Notes: generated by a model from the letters alone, not told the origin. A stretch of 64,000 bases of DNA from Brevibacterium gallinarum (GCF_014836885.1 NZ_JACSPY010000002.1:62001-126000), one strand, 5' to 3'; positions 23,744 through 33,460 are shown, counted from the first letter of the stretch. Numbers and translations: made by a program.

Positions 23744-25947
23744 AACCGCAGCAGCCGCAGGCTGTTGAGCACGACGAACACGGAGCTCAGGGCCATCGCG
23801 GCACCGGCGATCATCGGGTTGAGCAGTCCGAGGGCTGCGACCGGGATCGCTGCGGTGTTGTAGGCGAAAGCCCAGAACAGGTTGCCGCGGATGATCGCCA
23901 GCGTCCGGCGCGAGAGCCGGATCGCCTGCGGGATCTGGGCCAGGTCATCGCGCACGAGCGTGATGTCCGAGGCCGCGATCGCGGTGTCGGTGCCCGAGCC
24001 CATCGCCAGGCCGATGTCGGCCTGGGTCAGTGCCGCAGCGTCGTTGACGCCGTCGCCGACCATCGCCACCGATCGGCCCTCGCCCTGCAGCGCGGTGATG
24101 ACCTCGACCTTCCCGTCCGGGCGGACATCGGCGTGCACGCGCTCGATGCCGGCCTCGGCGGCGACCGCCTCGGCGACGGGGGCGTTGTCACCGGTCAGCA
24201 GGATCGGCTCGAGCCCGAGCTCGCGCAGCTCGCCGATCGCGGCGGCCGCGGACTCCTTGAGCGTGTCGGCCACGGCGATGCAGCCGGCGAACCGGCCGTC
24301 GATGCCGACGGCCACGATCGTGGCCGGCAGATCCGGCACCGCCTCTGCCGGCACGTCGATGCCGTGTTCGCGGAGCAGGTCCGGGCGGCCGATGAGCACC
24401 TCGTGCGCCGTTCCCGAGGCGGTGCTCGCGTTGGCGCGCACGCCGCCGCCGGGGATGTTGGCGAAGTCGCTGATCTCAACTGCACCCCTCTGTTCGGCTG
24501 GCACTGCGGCTGCCACGGCCTGTGCGATCGGGTGCTCCGAATGTCCCTCGACTGCCGCTGCGATCGCGAGGTCGTCGTCGGACAGCCGGGATTCGGTCAC
24601 CTGCATGCGGCCTTCGGTGACCGTGCCGGTCTTGTCGAGCACGATGGTGTCGAGGCGCCGGGTCGATTCCATCACCTCGGGCCCGGAGACCAGGATCCCG
24701 AGCTGGGAGCCGCGCCCGGAGGACACGGCGACCGCTGTCGGGGTGGCCAGGCCGAGCGCGCACGGGCAGGCGATGATGAGCACGGTCGTGGCGGCGATGA
24801 GCCCGCCGGACCACGAGCCCGCCGCCAGTCCCCAGATGAGCAGGGTGGCTGCGGCGATGACGAAGACGACCGGCACGAAGACTGCCGAGATGCGGTCGGC
24901 CAGCCTTTGGACCGGCGGTTTGCCGGTCTGGGCGCGGGTGACGAGCTCGGCCATCTGCGCCAGCGTCGTCTCGGCGCCGACGCGGGTGGCGCGCACGGTC
25001 AGCGACCCGGAGGTGTTGATCGTCGCGCCGGTGACGGTGTCACCGGGGCCGACCTCGACGGGCACGGACTCGCCGGTGAGCATCGACTCATCGACCGCCG
25101 AATGCCCGCTGACGACCTCACCGTCGGTGGCGACTTTCTCACCAGGGCGGACGCGGAACACCTCGCCGGCGGCGAGGTTCTCGATCGGCACCTCGACCTC
25201 ACCGTCGTCGCGGATGACGCGCACCTCGGTGGCTCCGAGGCTCAGCAGTTCGCGCAGCGCCTCGGTCGCCCGGCCCTTGGCGCGTTCCTCGATGAGGCGG
25301 CCGGTGAGCAGGAAGACGATGATCGCCACGGCGGCTTCGAACCAGACGTGGTAGTTGTGCGGGATGTGCCACAGGTGCCCGGCCGCCGCCGCCCGGGCGA
25401 GTGCGGTGAGGGAGACGACGGTGGCGATGATGACACCGACGCTGACCAGCGTGTCCATCGTCGTCGACCGGCCGCGGGCGGCCTTGTAGGCGGCAGTGTA
25501 GAACGGCCACGCGCCCCAGGTGACGACCGGCAGGCTGAGAGCTGCGACGAGCCACTGCCAGCCGGGGATTCCCAGCCCCATGCCCATCGAGATGACGACG
25601 ACGGGCAGGCCGAGGATCGCTGAGCCGATGAGCCGGGGGCGCAGGTGCCTGAGGTCGTAGTCGACGACCTCGGGCCCGCGGCCTGGGGCCATGGGCGCGC
25701 GCACGGTCGCCGAATAGCCGGCCTTCTCAACAGCAGCGGTCAGCTGCTCATCGGTCACCCCCGGCCCGGCGCTCACGCGCGCGGAGTTGAGCGGCAGGTT
25801 GACGGTCGCCTCGACGCCGTCGAGGCGGTTGAGCTTCTTCTCGATCCGCGCCGAACACGACGCGCACGTCATCCCGGTGATGTCGAGATCGACGCTGCGC
25901 GACTGCTCGGCAGGATGGGCGCGATCCGCTTCGGGGCCGGCGCTCAT
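23737..25947 (-). CDS. copA: Copper-translocating P1B-type ATPase
   Basis: 736 residues. One N-terminal metal-binding domain (GMTCASC, C28 and C31), eight membrane helices, the ion-channel motif CPC (C394, C396), the phosphorylation motif DKTGT (D438), the SEHP motif, and the hinge GDGVNDA. It exports Cu(I) from the cytoplasm. Its ATG overlaps the stop of copZ (ATGA), and csoR precedes both, forming a copper-responsive operon. The TASG form of the 12-mer lies in frame near 24413. The stop is inside a 63-bp repeat shared with the end of fic. Confidence 0.93.
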   Translation of the reverse strand: MSAGPEADRAHPAEQSRSVDLDITGMTCASCSARIEKKLNRLDGVEATVNLPLNSARVSAGPGVTDEQLTAAVEKAGYSATVRAPMAPGRGPEVVDYDLRHLRPRLIGSAILGLPVVVISMGMGLGIPGWQWLVAALSLPVVTWGAWPFYTAAYKAARGRSTTMDTLVSVGVIIATVVSLTALARAAAAGHLWHIPHNYHVWFEAAVAIIVFLLTGRLIEERAKGRATEALRELLSLGATEVRVIRDDGEVEVPIENLAAGEVFRVRPGEKVATDGEVVSGHSAVDESMLTGESVPVEVGPGDTVTGATINTSGSLTVRATRVGAETTLAQMAELVTRAQTGKPPVQRLADRISAVFVPVVFVIAAATLLIWGLAAGSWSGGLIAATTVLIIACPCALGLATPTAVAVSSGRGSQLGILVSGPEVMESTRRLDTIVLDKTGTVTEGRMQVTESRLSDDDLAIAAAVEGHSEHPIAQAVAAAVPAEQRGAVEISDFANIPGGGVRANASTASGTAHEVLIGRPDLLREHGIDVPAEAVPDLPATIVAVGIDGRFAGCIAVADTLKESAAAAIGELRELGLEPILLTGDNAPVAEAVAAEAGIERVHADVRPDGKVEVITALQGEGRSVAMVGDGVNDAAALTQADIGLAMGSGTDTAIAASDITLVRDDLAQIPQAIRLSRRTLAIIRGNLFWAFAYNTAAIPVAALGLLNPMIAGAAMALSSVFVVLNSLRLLRFR

Positions 25948-26159
25948 CAGCGGACCTCGTATCCGGCCTCATCGACGGCGGCTTCGATGGCGACTGCGGA
26001 GAGCTCGGCATCGGATTCGATGCGCACGGTCGAGTCGCCGCCGGCGACGAGGTCGACCTCGACACTGCGGACGCCGTCGAGCTCGCTGAGCTCCTCCTTC
26101 ACGGCGCGCTCGCAGTGCTCGCAGGTCATGCCGGAAACGGTGATGGTGGTGGTGTGCAT
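25947..26159 (-). CDS. copZ: Copper chaperone
   Basis: 70 residues, an HMA domain with GMTCEHC (C12, C15), the Cu(I) site used by CopZ-type chaperones to hand copper to CopA. The length is normal for a single HMA domain. It overlaps copA by the ATGA junction and follows csoR by 14 nt. Confidence 0.92.
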   Translation of the reverse strand: MHTTTITVSGMTCEHCERAVKEELSELDGVRSVEVDLVAGGDSTVRIESDAELSAVAIEAAVDEAGYEVR

Positions 26160-26173
26160 GGGGTTCTCCCTTC

Positions 26174-26524
26174 TCAGCTCTTGATGAGCCGGCGGATGGC
26201 GGCAGTGGCCTCATCGACCTTGGCGGCCGCCGCCTCCGGGGACTCCTGGGCAGCAGAGACGACGCAGTGGCCCATGTGCTCGCGCAGCAGCTCGACCGAC
26301 ACCGAGTGCAGTGCGGCGGTGGCCGCCGAGATCTGCGTGAGGATGTCGATGCAGTAGGTGTCCTCTTCGATCATCCGGCCGATCCCGCGCACCTGTCCTT
26401 CGATGCGCTTGACCCGGTTGCGGAAGGCCTGCTTGTCCTCCAGGTAGCCCGGAGGGCCGGCGGGCGCCGGTGCGGTCTCCGTTCCCGAGGCGGTGGTCGC
26501 GGGGTCTGGGTGCGTCTCTGTCAT
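26174..26524 (-). CDS. csoR: Copper-sensing repressor CsoR
   Basis: 116 residues. The Cu(I) ligands C58, H83 and C87 (CIDIL, then REHMGHC) match CsoR rather than RcnR or FrmR. The conserved core begins at about residue 33 (FRNRVKRIEGQVRGI) and is preceded by a disordered Thr/Ala/Pro tail that includes the 12-mer as TASG. Binding of Cu(I) should release the operator at 26535-26553 and induce csoR-copZ-copA. The ATG at 26524 follows a TATACA -10 box by 8 nt. Confidence 0.9.
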   Translation of the reverse strand: MTETHPDPATTASGTETAPAPAGPPGYLEDKQAFRNRVKRIEGQVRGIGRMIEEDTYCIDILTQISAATAALHSVSVELLREHMGHCVVSAAQESPEAAAAKVDEATAAIRRLIKS

Positions 26525-26553
26525 GCCGCCACTGTATACCCTGCAGGGGTATA
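26525..26553 (-). promoter_or_regulatory. CsoR operator overlapping the csoR -10 box
   Basis: TATACCCTGCAGGGGTATA (26535-26553) is the pseudo-palindromic operator type of copper CsoR proteins. On the minus strand it ends in the TATACA hexamer (26533-26538), so repressor binding would block polymerase. Confidence 0.8.
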
Positions 26554-26556
26554 TCT

Positions 26557-28374
26557 TCAAGGGGTGGGCAGGACCGAGATCTCCAGCTGCGAGGGCCTGG
26601 CATCGTCGGTGAAGATCTCCGTGTGCGCCACCCGCCCCGGGCCCGGCACGCCCTCGGCCGCGCCGGTGTTGGGGTTGACGTCGAAGTGGGGGAACCGGCT
26701 GCCGGCCAGGTCGAGGCGCAGCCGGTGACCGGCACGCAGCAATGCCGCAGTCGGGAACACCTCGACGGTCACCTCGGCGATCTCGCCGTCCTCCAGCAGT
26801 CGCGGGTAGGTGAAGGACTCGCGGTAGCGCACCCGGGTGATGCCGTGGCACAGATTGAGCGCAAACCCCTCCGGCCAGTCCGCACTCGGCGGATGCTCAT
26901 CGATGAGGGTGGCGGCGATATCGCAGTCCGGTCCGTCGCTGCGCACCCACACCCGCAGCCGCACCGGGCCGATGAGCGTGAGATCCTCCTCCAGCGGTGC
27001 CGTGCGGAAGGTGAGCACATCCTCGCGGTCGGCCAGCGAACGACCCGAACCGTCGGAGCCGAAGAAACCGGCCTGCTCGCGCTGGTCGAAGACCCCGCCG
27101 AAGAAAATCGGCTGCCCGCTCGTGAGCGCGCCGCCGATCGTGGGCACCGGGCGGGCCGGGTCGGCCACGAGCACCGGAGCGCTCGCCTCGCCGTCCTGCG
27201 GTTCGCCAGCGGTGGTGAGGGTGCCGCCGGCCCCGAGGCGGAGGCTGAGTTCCCGTGCTTCGGGCACCGGCCAGCTGGGGAAGGTCTGCCAGGTGCCACC
27301 GGCATCGATGCGGCCATCAGAGGTGCGCGCACCGGTGCCGGCGCCCATGACGAAGATGTCCGCCCGCGTCTTCCCGGCGGTACCGGTTTCGAGCAGGTGC
27401 TCGGCGAACCAGTCGATGCGGCAGTCGAGCCAGGAGCTGGCGATGCTGCCGTCGAACACGGCCTCTTGACCGAAATCGGCATCCCCGGCATGCGGGATCG
27501 TGCGGTCGCCGTGCAGCCACGGGCCCATGATGAGCCGCTGCGGCGCGGTCCTGCCGCCACCGCTCATGGCGGCGAAGTTCTGCACCGTCGAGGGTGCGTA
27601 GACGTCGTACCAGCTCGACATCCACAGCATCGGGATGTCCGGGATCGCCTCATACCGGGTCTCGGCGCACAGACCGGGCTGGTCCCAGTGCTCATCGAAG
27701 GTCCCGTGCTCCCACTGCTCGAAGAGGTACTCCTCGTATTCGGGGTGGTCGGAAAGCGGCGAATCCCCCCGAGCCCAGGGCATGCGAGCGAACCATGCCC
27801 GCAGGTCGTCCGCCTCGGAGGCGGTGAGCGCACCGGAGCGGCCGCGCGCCAGGCGCGCCTGCCGGTAGGCCCACGTCGCCTGCTTGAGTTCGAACGCCCC
27901 GCCCTGCCGGATCCCGCACCGGTAGGCGTTGGCGAACCCGCCGGAGTCGAGGACCATCGTCTGCAGCCCAGGCGGGTTGAGGCAGGCGAGCGCGAGCTGG
28001 GTGTGGGCGGCATAGGACAGGCCCATCGTGCCGACGCGGCCATTGCACCACGGTTGGGCGAGTAGCCACGCCATCGTCGCAGCCCCGTCCTCGGCCTCAT
28101 TGACGTACTTCGTGAACACACCTTCGGAGCCGTGCCGGCCCCGGCAGTCCTGGAAGACGACGCCGATGCCGTGGGCGGTGAAGTGCGCGGCCATCTCAGC
28201 GCGGCTGATCTCCCGGCCGCTGGCATCGACCTCCGAACGCGACTGCAGCGTCTTGCCGTACGGCGTGCGCTCCATGACGATCGGGTGCGGGCCGGCGGTG
28301 TCGGGCAGCCACACATCGGTGGCCAGCCGGACTCCGTCGGGCATGGGGACCATGACATCGGACAGCATCTGCAT
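26557..28374 (-). CDS. CocE/NonD family serine hydrolase
   Basis: 605 residues. The nucleophile motif is GLSYAA, the Asp is in SWYDVYA, and the His is in GPWLHGD, which is the triad order of the CocE/NonD X-Pro dipeptidyl-peptidase-like family. An N-terminal alpha/beta-hydrolase core, a helical insert and a C-terminal jelly-roll (from about 400) are visible. Members cleave acyl esters or amide bonds such as cocaine esters and glutaryl-7-ACA; the substrate here is unknown. It begins 2 nt after the permease stop and is the last gene of the IclR-permease operon. The ATG at 28374 (MQMLSDVMVP) is preferred to in-frame codons upstream that would sit inside the permease gene. Confidence 0.85.
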   Translation of the reverse strand: MQMLSDVMVPMPDGVRLATDVWLPDTAGPHPIVMERTPYGKTLQSRSEVDASGREISRAEMAAHFTAHGIGVVFQDCRGRHGSEGVFTKYVNEAEDGAATMAWLLAQPWCNGRVGTMGLSYAAHTQLALACLNPPGLQTMVLDSGGFANAYRCGIRQGGAFELKQATWAYRQARLARGRSGALTASEADDLRAWFARMPWARGDSPLSDHPEYEEYLFEQWEHGTFDEHWDQPGLCAETRYEAIPDIPMLWMSSWYDVYAPSTVQNFAAMSGGGRTAPQRLIMGPWLHGDRTIPHAGDADFGQEAVFDGSIASSWLDCRIDWFAEHLLETGTAGKTRADIFVMGAGTGARTSDGRIDAGGTWQTFPSWPVPEARELSLRLGAGGTLTTAGEPQDGEASAPVLVADPARPVPTIGGALTSGQPIFFGGVFDQREQAGFFGSDGSGRSLADREDVLTFRTAPLEEDLTLIGPVRLRVWVRSDGPDCDIAATLIDEHPPSADWPEGFALNLCHGITRVRYRESFTYPRLLEDGEIAEVTVEVFPTAALLRAGHRLRLDLAGSRFPHFDVNPNTGAAEGVPGPGRVAHTEIFTDDARPSQLEISVLPTP

Positions 28375-28376
28375 AC

Positions 28377-29777
28377 TCAGTACCCCACCGCCACGGCGAT
28401 CGACAGCAGGGCAGCGGCGACGACGATGAGGATCGCGACGAGCGGCCACACGAACTTCGCCCAGCGCACCCAGCCGACCTCGGCTGTGGCGAGGAAGATG
28501 AGCAGACCCGAGGAGGTCGGGGTGATGATGTTCGTCAGGCCGTTGCCCATGAGGAAGGCGAAGACCGTCGCCTGGGAGCTGACACCGGCCAGCTGGCCGA
28601 CCGGGCCGAGGATCGGCATCGAGACTGCCGCCTGTCCCGAGGTGCTGGGGATCGCGAGGTCGAGGCCGAGCTGGGAGATGAGCATGCCGTAGGCCGAGAC
28701 GTAGGGGCCGTGCTGGCCGATTGTGGCGACCATGCCGGCGACGATCGAGTCGAGCACCTGGCCCTGTTTGAGCACCAGTGCGACCGCTGTTGCCATGCCG
28801 ATGAGCACGGCGGCGATCATCACCTTCTTCATGCCGGTGACGAACGACTCAGCCATGAGGCTGGGGCCGAGCTTCGCTTCGGCGGCGAAGACGATGGCAA
28901 GGAACAGGTAGTAGGCCGACAGGTGGGTCGTCGACCAGTCCCAGTGCTGGGAGCCGAAGACCATGAAGGCGATTCCGGCGGCCAGGGTGATCAGGATGAG
29001 CGTGTGCCGCTGCGAGAGCGGGGTGACGTCGAACTCGTAGTCGGCTGGCGGCTGGCCGGCGCGTTCGCGGCGGATCTTCCACAGAACGAAGGCGATGCCG
29101 ATGGCCATCATGACGATGTAGGTGACCACGCGCAGCCACATGCCGCTGAAGATCGGGACGCCGACGAGCGGCTGGGCGACGGAGAGGGCGTAGGGGTTGG
29201 TGATCGAGGCGAGGTAGCCGACCTTGACCGGGATCGCGACGATCGCCAGGCCCGCCACACGGGAGATGCCGAGCCGGTCGGTCATGGCGACGACCATCGG
29301 GATGACGAGGAGGTACTCCTTGGCCATGCCGAGGAACGTCGAGCCGAAGGAGAACACGATCATGAGCACCGGTGCCAGCAGCATGATGTTGCCGCGGGTC
29401 AGGCTCAGGGCGCGCTCGAGGCCTGCTTCGATGGCACCGGAGCGCTGCAGGACGCCGAACATGCCGCCGATGAACAGGACCATGAAGATGAGGTCGGCCT
29501 GCTCGACGATCCCTTCCGGGATCGCGGCGAGGAGCTGGACGAGGCTGACCGGGGCGGCGGCGGTCTCGGAGCCGGTGCCGGTGAAGATGTCCCAGAAGCC
29601 GAAGCTCTTGGGCACCTGCTCATAGCTGCCGGGGACGACGAGGTCGCCGTCGCGGGCGAAGCGGCCGGCGGGCAGGACGTAGGTGAGGAAGCCCGCGATG
29701 GCGACGATGATCGTCATGACCACCGCCGGATTCAGGGGCTTGCGGGTGGTCTGTGTCTTCTCGATGGTTTCAGCCAT
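28377..29777 (-). CDS. YfcC/DcuC-family permease
   Basis: 466 residues with about twelve membrane helices and the PF03606 pattern (AIAGFLTYVLPAGRF near the start, NGLTNIITPTSSG near the end). YfcC-type carriers are related to the C4-dicarboxylate and basic-amino-acid carriers DcuC and ArcD; the substrate is not clear. The gene sits between an IclR regulator (8-bp overlap) and a CocE hydrolase, so import of an ester, amide or small peptide followed by cleavage is a reasonable guess. Confidence 0.83.
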   Translation of the reverse strand: MAETIEKTQTTRKPLNPAVVMTIIVAIAGFLTYVLPAGRFARDGDLVVPGSYEQVPKSFGFWDIFTGTGSETAAAPVSLVQLLAAIPEGIVEQADLIFMVLFIGGMFGVLQRSGAIEAGLERALSLTRGNIMLLAPVLMIVFSFGSTFLGMAKEYLLVIPMVVAMTDRLGISRVAGLAIVAIPVKVGYLASITNPYALSVAQPLVGVPIFSGMWLRVVTYIVMMAIGIAFVLWKIRRERAGQPPADYEFDVTPLSQRHTLILITLAAGIAFMVFGSQHWDWSTTHLSAYYLFLAIVFAAEAKLGPSLMAESFVTGMKKVMIAAVLIGMATAVALVLKQGQVLDSIVAGMVATIGQHGPYVSAYGMLISQLGLDLAIPSTSGQAAVSMPILGPVGQLAGVSSQATVFAFLMGNGLTNIITPTSSGLLIFLATAEVGWVRWAKFVWPLVAILIVVAAALLSIAVAVGY

Positions 29778-30513
29778 GAGAGGTGTCTCCTGTCGTCTGC
29801 TGCTGCTCGCCCAGGACACGTGCCAGTCGCTCAGCGACATCGGTGAGGGCTGCGGTGAGGGCGAGTGCATAGTCTTCGGTGAGCCGGACCAGCGGAACGC
29901 TGGCGCTCAGACAGGCCGAACAGCGGCCGCGGGAGTCGATGATCGGCACGGCGACCGCGCCGACTCCCGGGGTGAGTTCACCTCGGGAGTTGCTCACACG
30001 TGTTTCGCGGATCCCAGCGAGGGTCTCGGAATCCAGCAGGGGCGCGGCCGGTCCGGCCAGCACCTCGTCGATGATGTCCTGCGGGGCGTAGGCGAGCAGG
30101 AGCCGGCCGGATGCGCCGACGCCGAGCGGCCGGCGGTTGCCGGCAGCGCTCTCAACCCGGAGCACCTGGGTGCAGGTGCGCGAGTAGATCTGCACGAACT
30201 CGCGGCCGTCGCGGATGCGCAGCTGGATGTTCTCATCGAACTCCTCTGCCAGGTCGGCGACAGCCGTATCGAGGGCGGCGACGATGTCGAACTGCCGGCG
30301 GGCGGCCTGGCCGAGGATGAGCGCCTGGTAACCGAGGCGGTAGCCGCCGTCGGCGCCCTGGTGCACGTATCCGGCCTCGACGAGTGTCGTGAGGATGCGG
30401 TACACCCGCGACTTGTTGATCTCAGAGCGCCGCGCGAGCTCGCTGAGCCCGTGGCCGGGGTGGTCTGCGACGAGACGCAGAACATCGAGGGCGACGTTGA
30501 CGCTGGAGATCAT
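29770..30513 (-). CDS. IclR family transcriptional regulator
   Basis: 247 residues. Winged helix at about 5-65 (LSELARRSEINKSRVYRILTTLVEAG), then the IclR ligand-binding domain (GNRRPLGVGASGRLLLAYAP and the later GVGAVAVPIIDSRGR). It probably controls its own operon with the permease and hydrolase. AAGGTGGG precedes the ATG at 30513. Spaced GAAC/GTTC half-sites upstream are candidate operators. Confidence 0.85.
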   Translation of the reverse strand: MISSVNVALDVLRLVADHPGHGLSELARRSEINKSRVYRILTTLVEAGYVHQGADGGYRLGYQALILGQAARRQFDIVAALDTAVADLAEEFDENIQLRIRDGREFVQIYSRTCTQVLRVESAAGNRRPLGVGASGRLLLAYAPQDIIDEVLAGPAAPLLDSETLAGIRETRVSNSRGELTPGVGAVAVPIIDSRGRCSACLSASVPLVRLTEDYALALTAALTDVAERLARVLGEQQQTTGDTSHG

Positions 30514-30538
30514 GAACCCACCTTTTGGTTTGCCTAGT

Positions 30539-30562
30539 GAACCGTCAGTTCTCTGTATGAAC
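30539..30562. promoter_or_regulatory. Candidate IclR operator
   Basis: GAAC, 5 nt, GTTC, 7 nt, GAAC: alternating half-sites forming two overlapping dyads upstream of the IclR gene. Confidence 0.4.
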
Positions 30563-30582
30563 CAGGCGACTATGACACAGAT

Positions 30583-30612
30583 CTCACCGGCTGACAACCG
30601 TCAGCCGGTGAG
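30583..30612. terminator. Perfect hairpin after the aldehyde dehydrogenase gene
   Basis: CTCACCGGCTGAC, loop AACC, and the exact complement. It lies 32 bp past the dehydrogenase stop. There is no T-run on the minus strand, so a factor-assisted or bidirectional terminator is likely. Confidence 0.65.
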
Positions 30613-30643
30613 CGGGTCTTTCAGTGGGTGGGCTGGCTGCGCC

Positions 30644-32251
30644 TCAGCGCATCCGCAGGGCCCGCAGCGCGGCCAGTGCAGTCGTCATCGTCTGCTGGAA
30701 GCGCTCGGCCGGCAACCGGTTGCTCGGGGCCAGCGGGTGGAGGGACTGGCGGGCGATCGTGCGGGTGCGGGTGAAGGCGAGCAGCGCCTCGGTCCCGTGC
30801 CGGTGCCCGAGCCCGGAGTCCTTGATGCCCCCAGACGGAGCCGCGATCGAACCCCACACCGCGGCGAAGGCCTCGTTGATATTCACCATCCCGGCCTCGA
30901 CCTGGCGGGCGACCTCCCAGCCGTGGGACGCCGAGGCGGAGATGACGCTGGCATTGAGCCCGACGTCGAGGCTGTTGGCCGCAGCGATCGCCTCAGCATC
31001 GCTGTCGACCGGGTAGACGCTCACGACCGGGCCGAAGGTCTCGGAGGCGAACAGGTCGGCCTCAGCGGTGACGTCGGTGAGCACGGTCGGGGCGTACATC
31101 CACGGGCCGGCCGCCGTGCGCAGGTAACCCCCGCAGCGCACCGTGGCGCCGCTCGCGCGGGCCTGCTCGACGTGCTCGTGGACCTTCTTGACCTGTGCCG
31201 TCGAGGTCAGCGACCCGAGGCCACGCGAATAGTCGAACGCCGCACCCTGCTCCAGAGACTCAGCCGCGGCGACGAAACGGTCGACGAACTCCTCATAGCG
31301 CTCGCCGACGACATAGATCCGCTCGATCGACAGGCACAGCTGCCCGGCAGAGGAGAACGCCCCGCGCACCGCGCAGTCGATCGCGGTGTCCATATCGGCA
31401 TCGGCGCAGACGATCATCGCGTTCTTGCCCCCGAGCTCGAGGACCAGCGGCTTCAGGCGCCCGGCCACCGCCTCGGCGATGGACCGGCCAGCCGCCGTCG
31501 ACCCGGTGAACGACAGCCCATCGACCCCGGCCAGCAGCGGTTCGGAGACCTCCTCCACCGGGCCGGGCACCAGCTGCCACAGATCGCGCGGCAGGCCCGC
31601 CTCGATCGCCAGCCGGCGCATGAGCACCGCTGAGAGCACCGTCTGCGAATCGGGCTTGTGCACCACCGCGTTGCCGGCGATGAGGGAGGCGATGAGGTCG
31701 TTGGCGCCCAGGGACAGCGGATAGTTCCACGGCGAGATGAACCCGATGACCCCGAGCGGCGCGTGATCGACCGCCGTGCGGGTCAGCCCGGGCACAGCAC
31801 CGCGCCGGCGCGTCGTGCGCAGTGTGCGCGGGGCGGCCAGGGCGGTGAATCGGCAGACGTTGTAGGAGTCGAGCACCTCGTCGTAGGCGTGCTGGCGGGC
31901 CTTGCCGGTCTCAGCCTGGACGACGTCGAGGAGCAGCTCCTCGTTCCGACGCACCAGATCATGCAGGGTGAGGAACACCGCCGCACGCTCACGCACACTG
32001 CGGGCAGCCCATGCCGTCTGCGCGCGTGAGGCGCGGGCGATCGCCGCCTCGACATCAGCCGCGCTCGCCCCGGCGAAGGCCGTCAGCGGCTCACCGGTGA
32101 ACGGCAGGTGCGCGGAGATCTGCGCGCCGGTCCCGGCGACATCGCGCTGCAGGTTGTCCAGCAGGAACTCGCGCAGCCGGGCCGGCAGCGCACACGGCTG
32201 CGCGGCCCGGGTGTCGGTCAGCGGGGCGGTCTCAACGGTGCCTGTGCTCAT
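30644..32251 (-). CDS. Succinate-semialdehyde dehydrogenase-like aldehyde dehydrogenase
   Basis: 535 residues, NAD(P)-dependent aldehyde dehydrogenase superfamily. The general base is in LELGGKN, the catalytic Cys in GQLCLS, and NAD binding in FTGSTAAGRSI. The closest pattern is the actinobacterial GabD2-type succinate-semialdehyde dehydrogenase (IGFISPWNYPLSL), which is somewhat longer than the E. coli enzyme. It lies alone between a hairpin and a divergent gene remnant at 32299. Other semialdehydes are possible substrates. Confidence 0.82.
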   Translation of the reverse strand: MSTGTVETAPLTDTRAAQPCALPARLREFLLDNLQRDVAGTGAQISAHLPFTGEPLTAFAGASAADVEAAIARASRAQTAWAARSVRERAAVFLTLHDLVRRNEELLLDVVQAETGKARQHAYDEVLDSYNVCRFTALAAPRTLRTTRRRGAVPGLTRTAVDHAPLGVIGFISPWNYPLSLGANDLIASLIAGNAVVHKPDSQTVLSAVLMRRLAIEAGLPRDLWQLVPGPVEEVSEPLLAGVDGLSFTGSTAAGRSIAEAVAGRLKPLVLELGGKNAMIVCADADMDTAIDCAVRGAFSSAGQLCLSIERIYVVGERYEEFVDRFVAAAESLEQGAAFDYSRGLGSLTSTAQVKKVHEHVEQARASGATVRCGGYLRTAAGPWMYAPTVLTDVTAEADLFASETFGPVVSVYPVDSDAEAIAAANSLDVGLNASVISASASHGWEVARQVEAGMVNINEAFAAVWGSIAAPSGGIKDSGLGHRHGTEALLAFTRTRTIARQSLHPLAPSNRLPAERFQQTMTTALAALRALRMR

Positions 32252-32286
32252 GTGTCCAGTGTCTCATCCACCCCGGCTGAGGCGGC

Positions 32287-32298
32287 TAGACTGCGACC
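32287..32298 (+). promoter_or_regulatory. Predicted leaderless -10 element of the remnant gene
   Basis: TAGACT (32287-32292), 6 nt, ATG 32299. The promoter survives although its gene is truncated. Confidence 0.45.
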
Positions 32299-32426
32299 AT
32301 GGTCACACCGGAGCTGCGCCGTGCCGTCGCCCACTTAGGCGCGCCCTTCGGCGTCATCGACCGCGACGCCTTCGACGCCAACGCCGCAGCCATGACCGAA
32401 CGCGCCGGCGGACTGCCGGTGACTCA
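32299..32426 (+). pseudogene. N-terminal remnant of an alanine racemase-fold (D-serine/threonine deaminase-like) gene
   Basis: The first about 42 codons (MVTPELRRAVAHLGAPFGVIDRDAFDANAAAMTERAGGLPV) match the start of fold-type III PLP amino-acid deaminases or aldolases of the DSD1/alanine-racemase-N family, up to the point where a lysine-bearing strand (SKS-type) should follow. Instead the frame runs directly into the 3' end of the convergent proline racemase gene. The rest of the gene is missing, so this is a 5' stub left by a deletion. Confidence 0.7.
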
Positions 32427-33455
32427 CCGCAGCACGAAGCCGGGCACGAGCGGATCACGCGGATCGACGGTGAAGCTGTGCGTGCCGGTGCGGTGGGCGG
32501 TGCCGGTGATCACCGGCAGCACCCCGGGCAGCGCAGGCCGGCCGGGCAGTCCCACCGGGACCGAGGCGGTGTGCCGGTAGGAGGCGGTGAACCGTGAGCC
32601 GACGATCGAGTCGTGGGTGAGCGTCTGCCCGGCCGTCAGCCGGCCCGCGGCCGCCAGCACCGCCACCCGTGAGGCGGTGCCCGAACCGCACGGGGAGCGG
32701 TCGACCTGCCCGTCGGCGAAGATCGTGACATTGCGCTGGTGCACGCCTGCGCCGGTGGCGCCGATCTCGTCGTAGAAGATCACCCCGTAGATTCCGGCCA
32801 GCCGGTCATCGGCGGGGAAGGCCGCCGCCGAGGTGCCGGTCAGGAGCGCTTTGATCTCGCGTCCCAGCGCGATGAGCTCAGGCAGGTGGGCGGCGTCGAC
32901 GGCCAGCCCGAGGTCGCTGGCGCGCACATGGGCGTACAGCGCCCCGCCGAAGCCGATGTCGACGCTGCTGCGCCCCCGGCTGGTGGCCAGCTCGACACCT
33001 GTGTGCATGCGGCAGGAGGCGACATTGGCGAAGTCGACGCCGGTGACCGTCCCACTCGCCTCGGTGTGGACGAGCGCCCGCACCCGGCCGGAGGGCACAT
33101 CGATGACGACTTCGGTCGGGCCTTCAGCGCAGCGCTGCACCCGCCCGGTCTCGATCGCCCACGCTCCCAGGGCCATCATGCCGTGCCCGCAGGCGGTGGA
33201 GAACCCGTCGGCGTGCCAGAACAGCACCCCCAGGTGGGCGCCCTCATCATCGGGTGGGACGAGGAACCCGCCGTACATGTCGGCATGCCCGCGCGGCTCG
33301 CTCACGAGCAGGCGGCGCAGCTCATCGGGCGGGCTGCCGGGCACCTGCGCGTGCATCCGCCGCTCGGCGGCCGTGGCACCGGGCAGGGCGACCGGCGGGG
33401 CGGGCACGATCCGGAACGGCTCCCTGCCGGTGTGGTAGTCGACGGTGTCGATCAC
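32424..33455 (-). CDS. Proline racemase family, probable hydroxyproline 2-epimerase
   Basis: 343 residues. The two catalytic cysteines are both present: C89 in ACGHG and C256 in SPCGSGT. Families that dehydrate trans-3-hydroxyproline have Thr at the second site, so an epimerase or racemase reaction at C-alpha is expected. Hydroxyproline 2-epimerase is more common than proline racemase in this size class. Start GTG 33455 lies 5 nt after the purB stop, so the gene is likely co-transcribed with purB. Its end abuts a truncated PLP-enzyme gene; a deletion ended there. Confidence 0.83.
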   Translation of the reverse strand: MIDTVDYHTGREPFRIVPAPPVALPGATAAERRMHAQVPGSPPDELRRLLVSEPRGHADMYGGFLVPPDDEGAHLGVLFWHADGFSTACGHGMMALGAWAIETGRVQRCAEGPTEVVIDVPSGRVRALVHTEASGTVTGVDFANVASCRMHTGVELATSRGRSSVDIGFGGALYAHVRASDLGLAVDAAHLPELIALGREIKALLTGTSAAAFPADDRLAGIYGVIFYDEIGATGAGVHQRNVTIFADGQVDRSPCGSGTASRVAVLAAAGRLTAGQTLTHDSIVGSRFTASYRHTASVPVGLPGRPALPGVLPVITGTAHRTGTHSFTVDPRDPLVPGFVLR

Positions 33456-33460
33456 GGCGA

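Noticed and set aside
23647..25623. A 658-codon open frame on the plus strand opposite copA
   Set aside because: It is the antisense shadow of copA, which has every family motif. High GC gives long antisense frames throughout the window (also opposite CtaG, MrpA, E1 alpha and the CocE hydrolase).
26557..28374. Extended start of the CocE gene inside the permease reading region
   Set aside because: The extra N-terminus (MAARRDPHRRRR and so on) comes from the out-of-frame end of the permease and has no similarity to the family; the ATG at 28374 fits.
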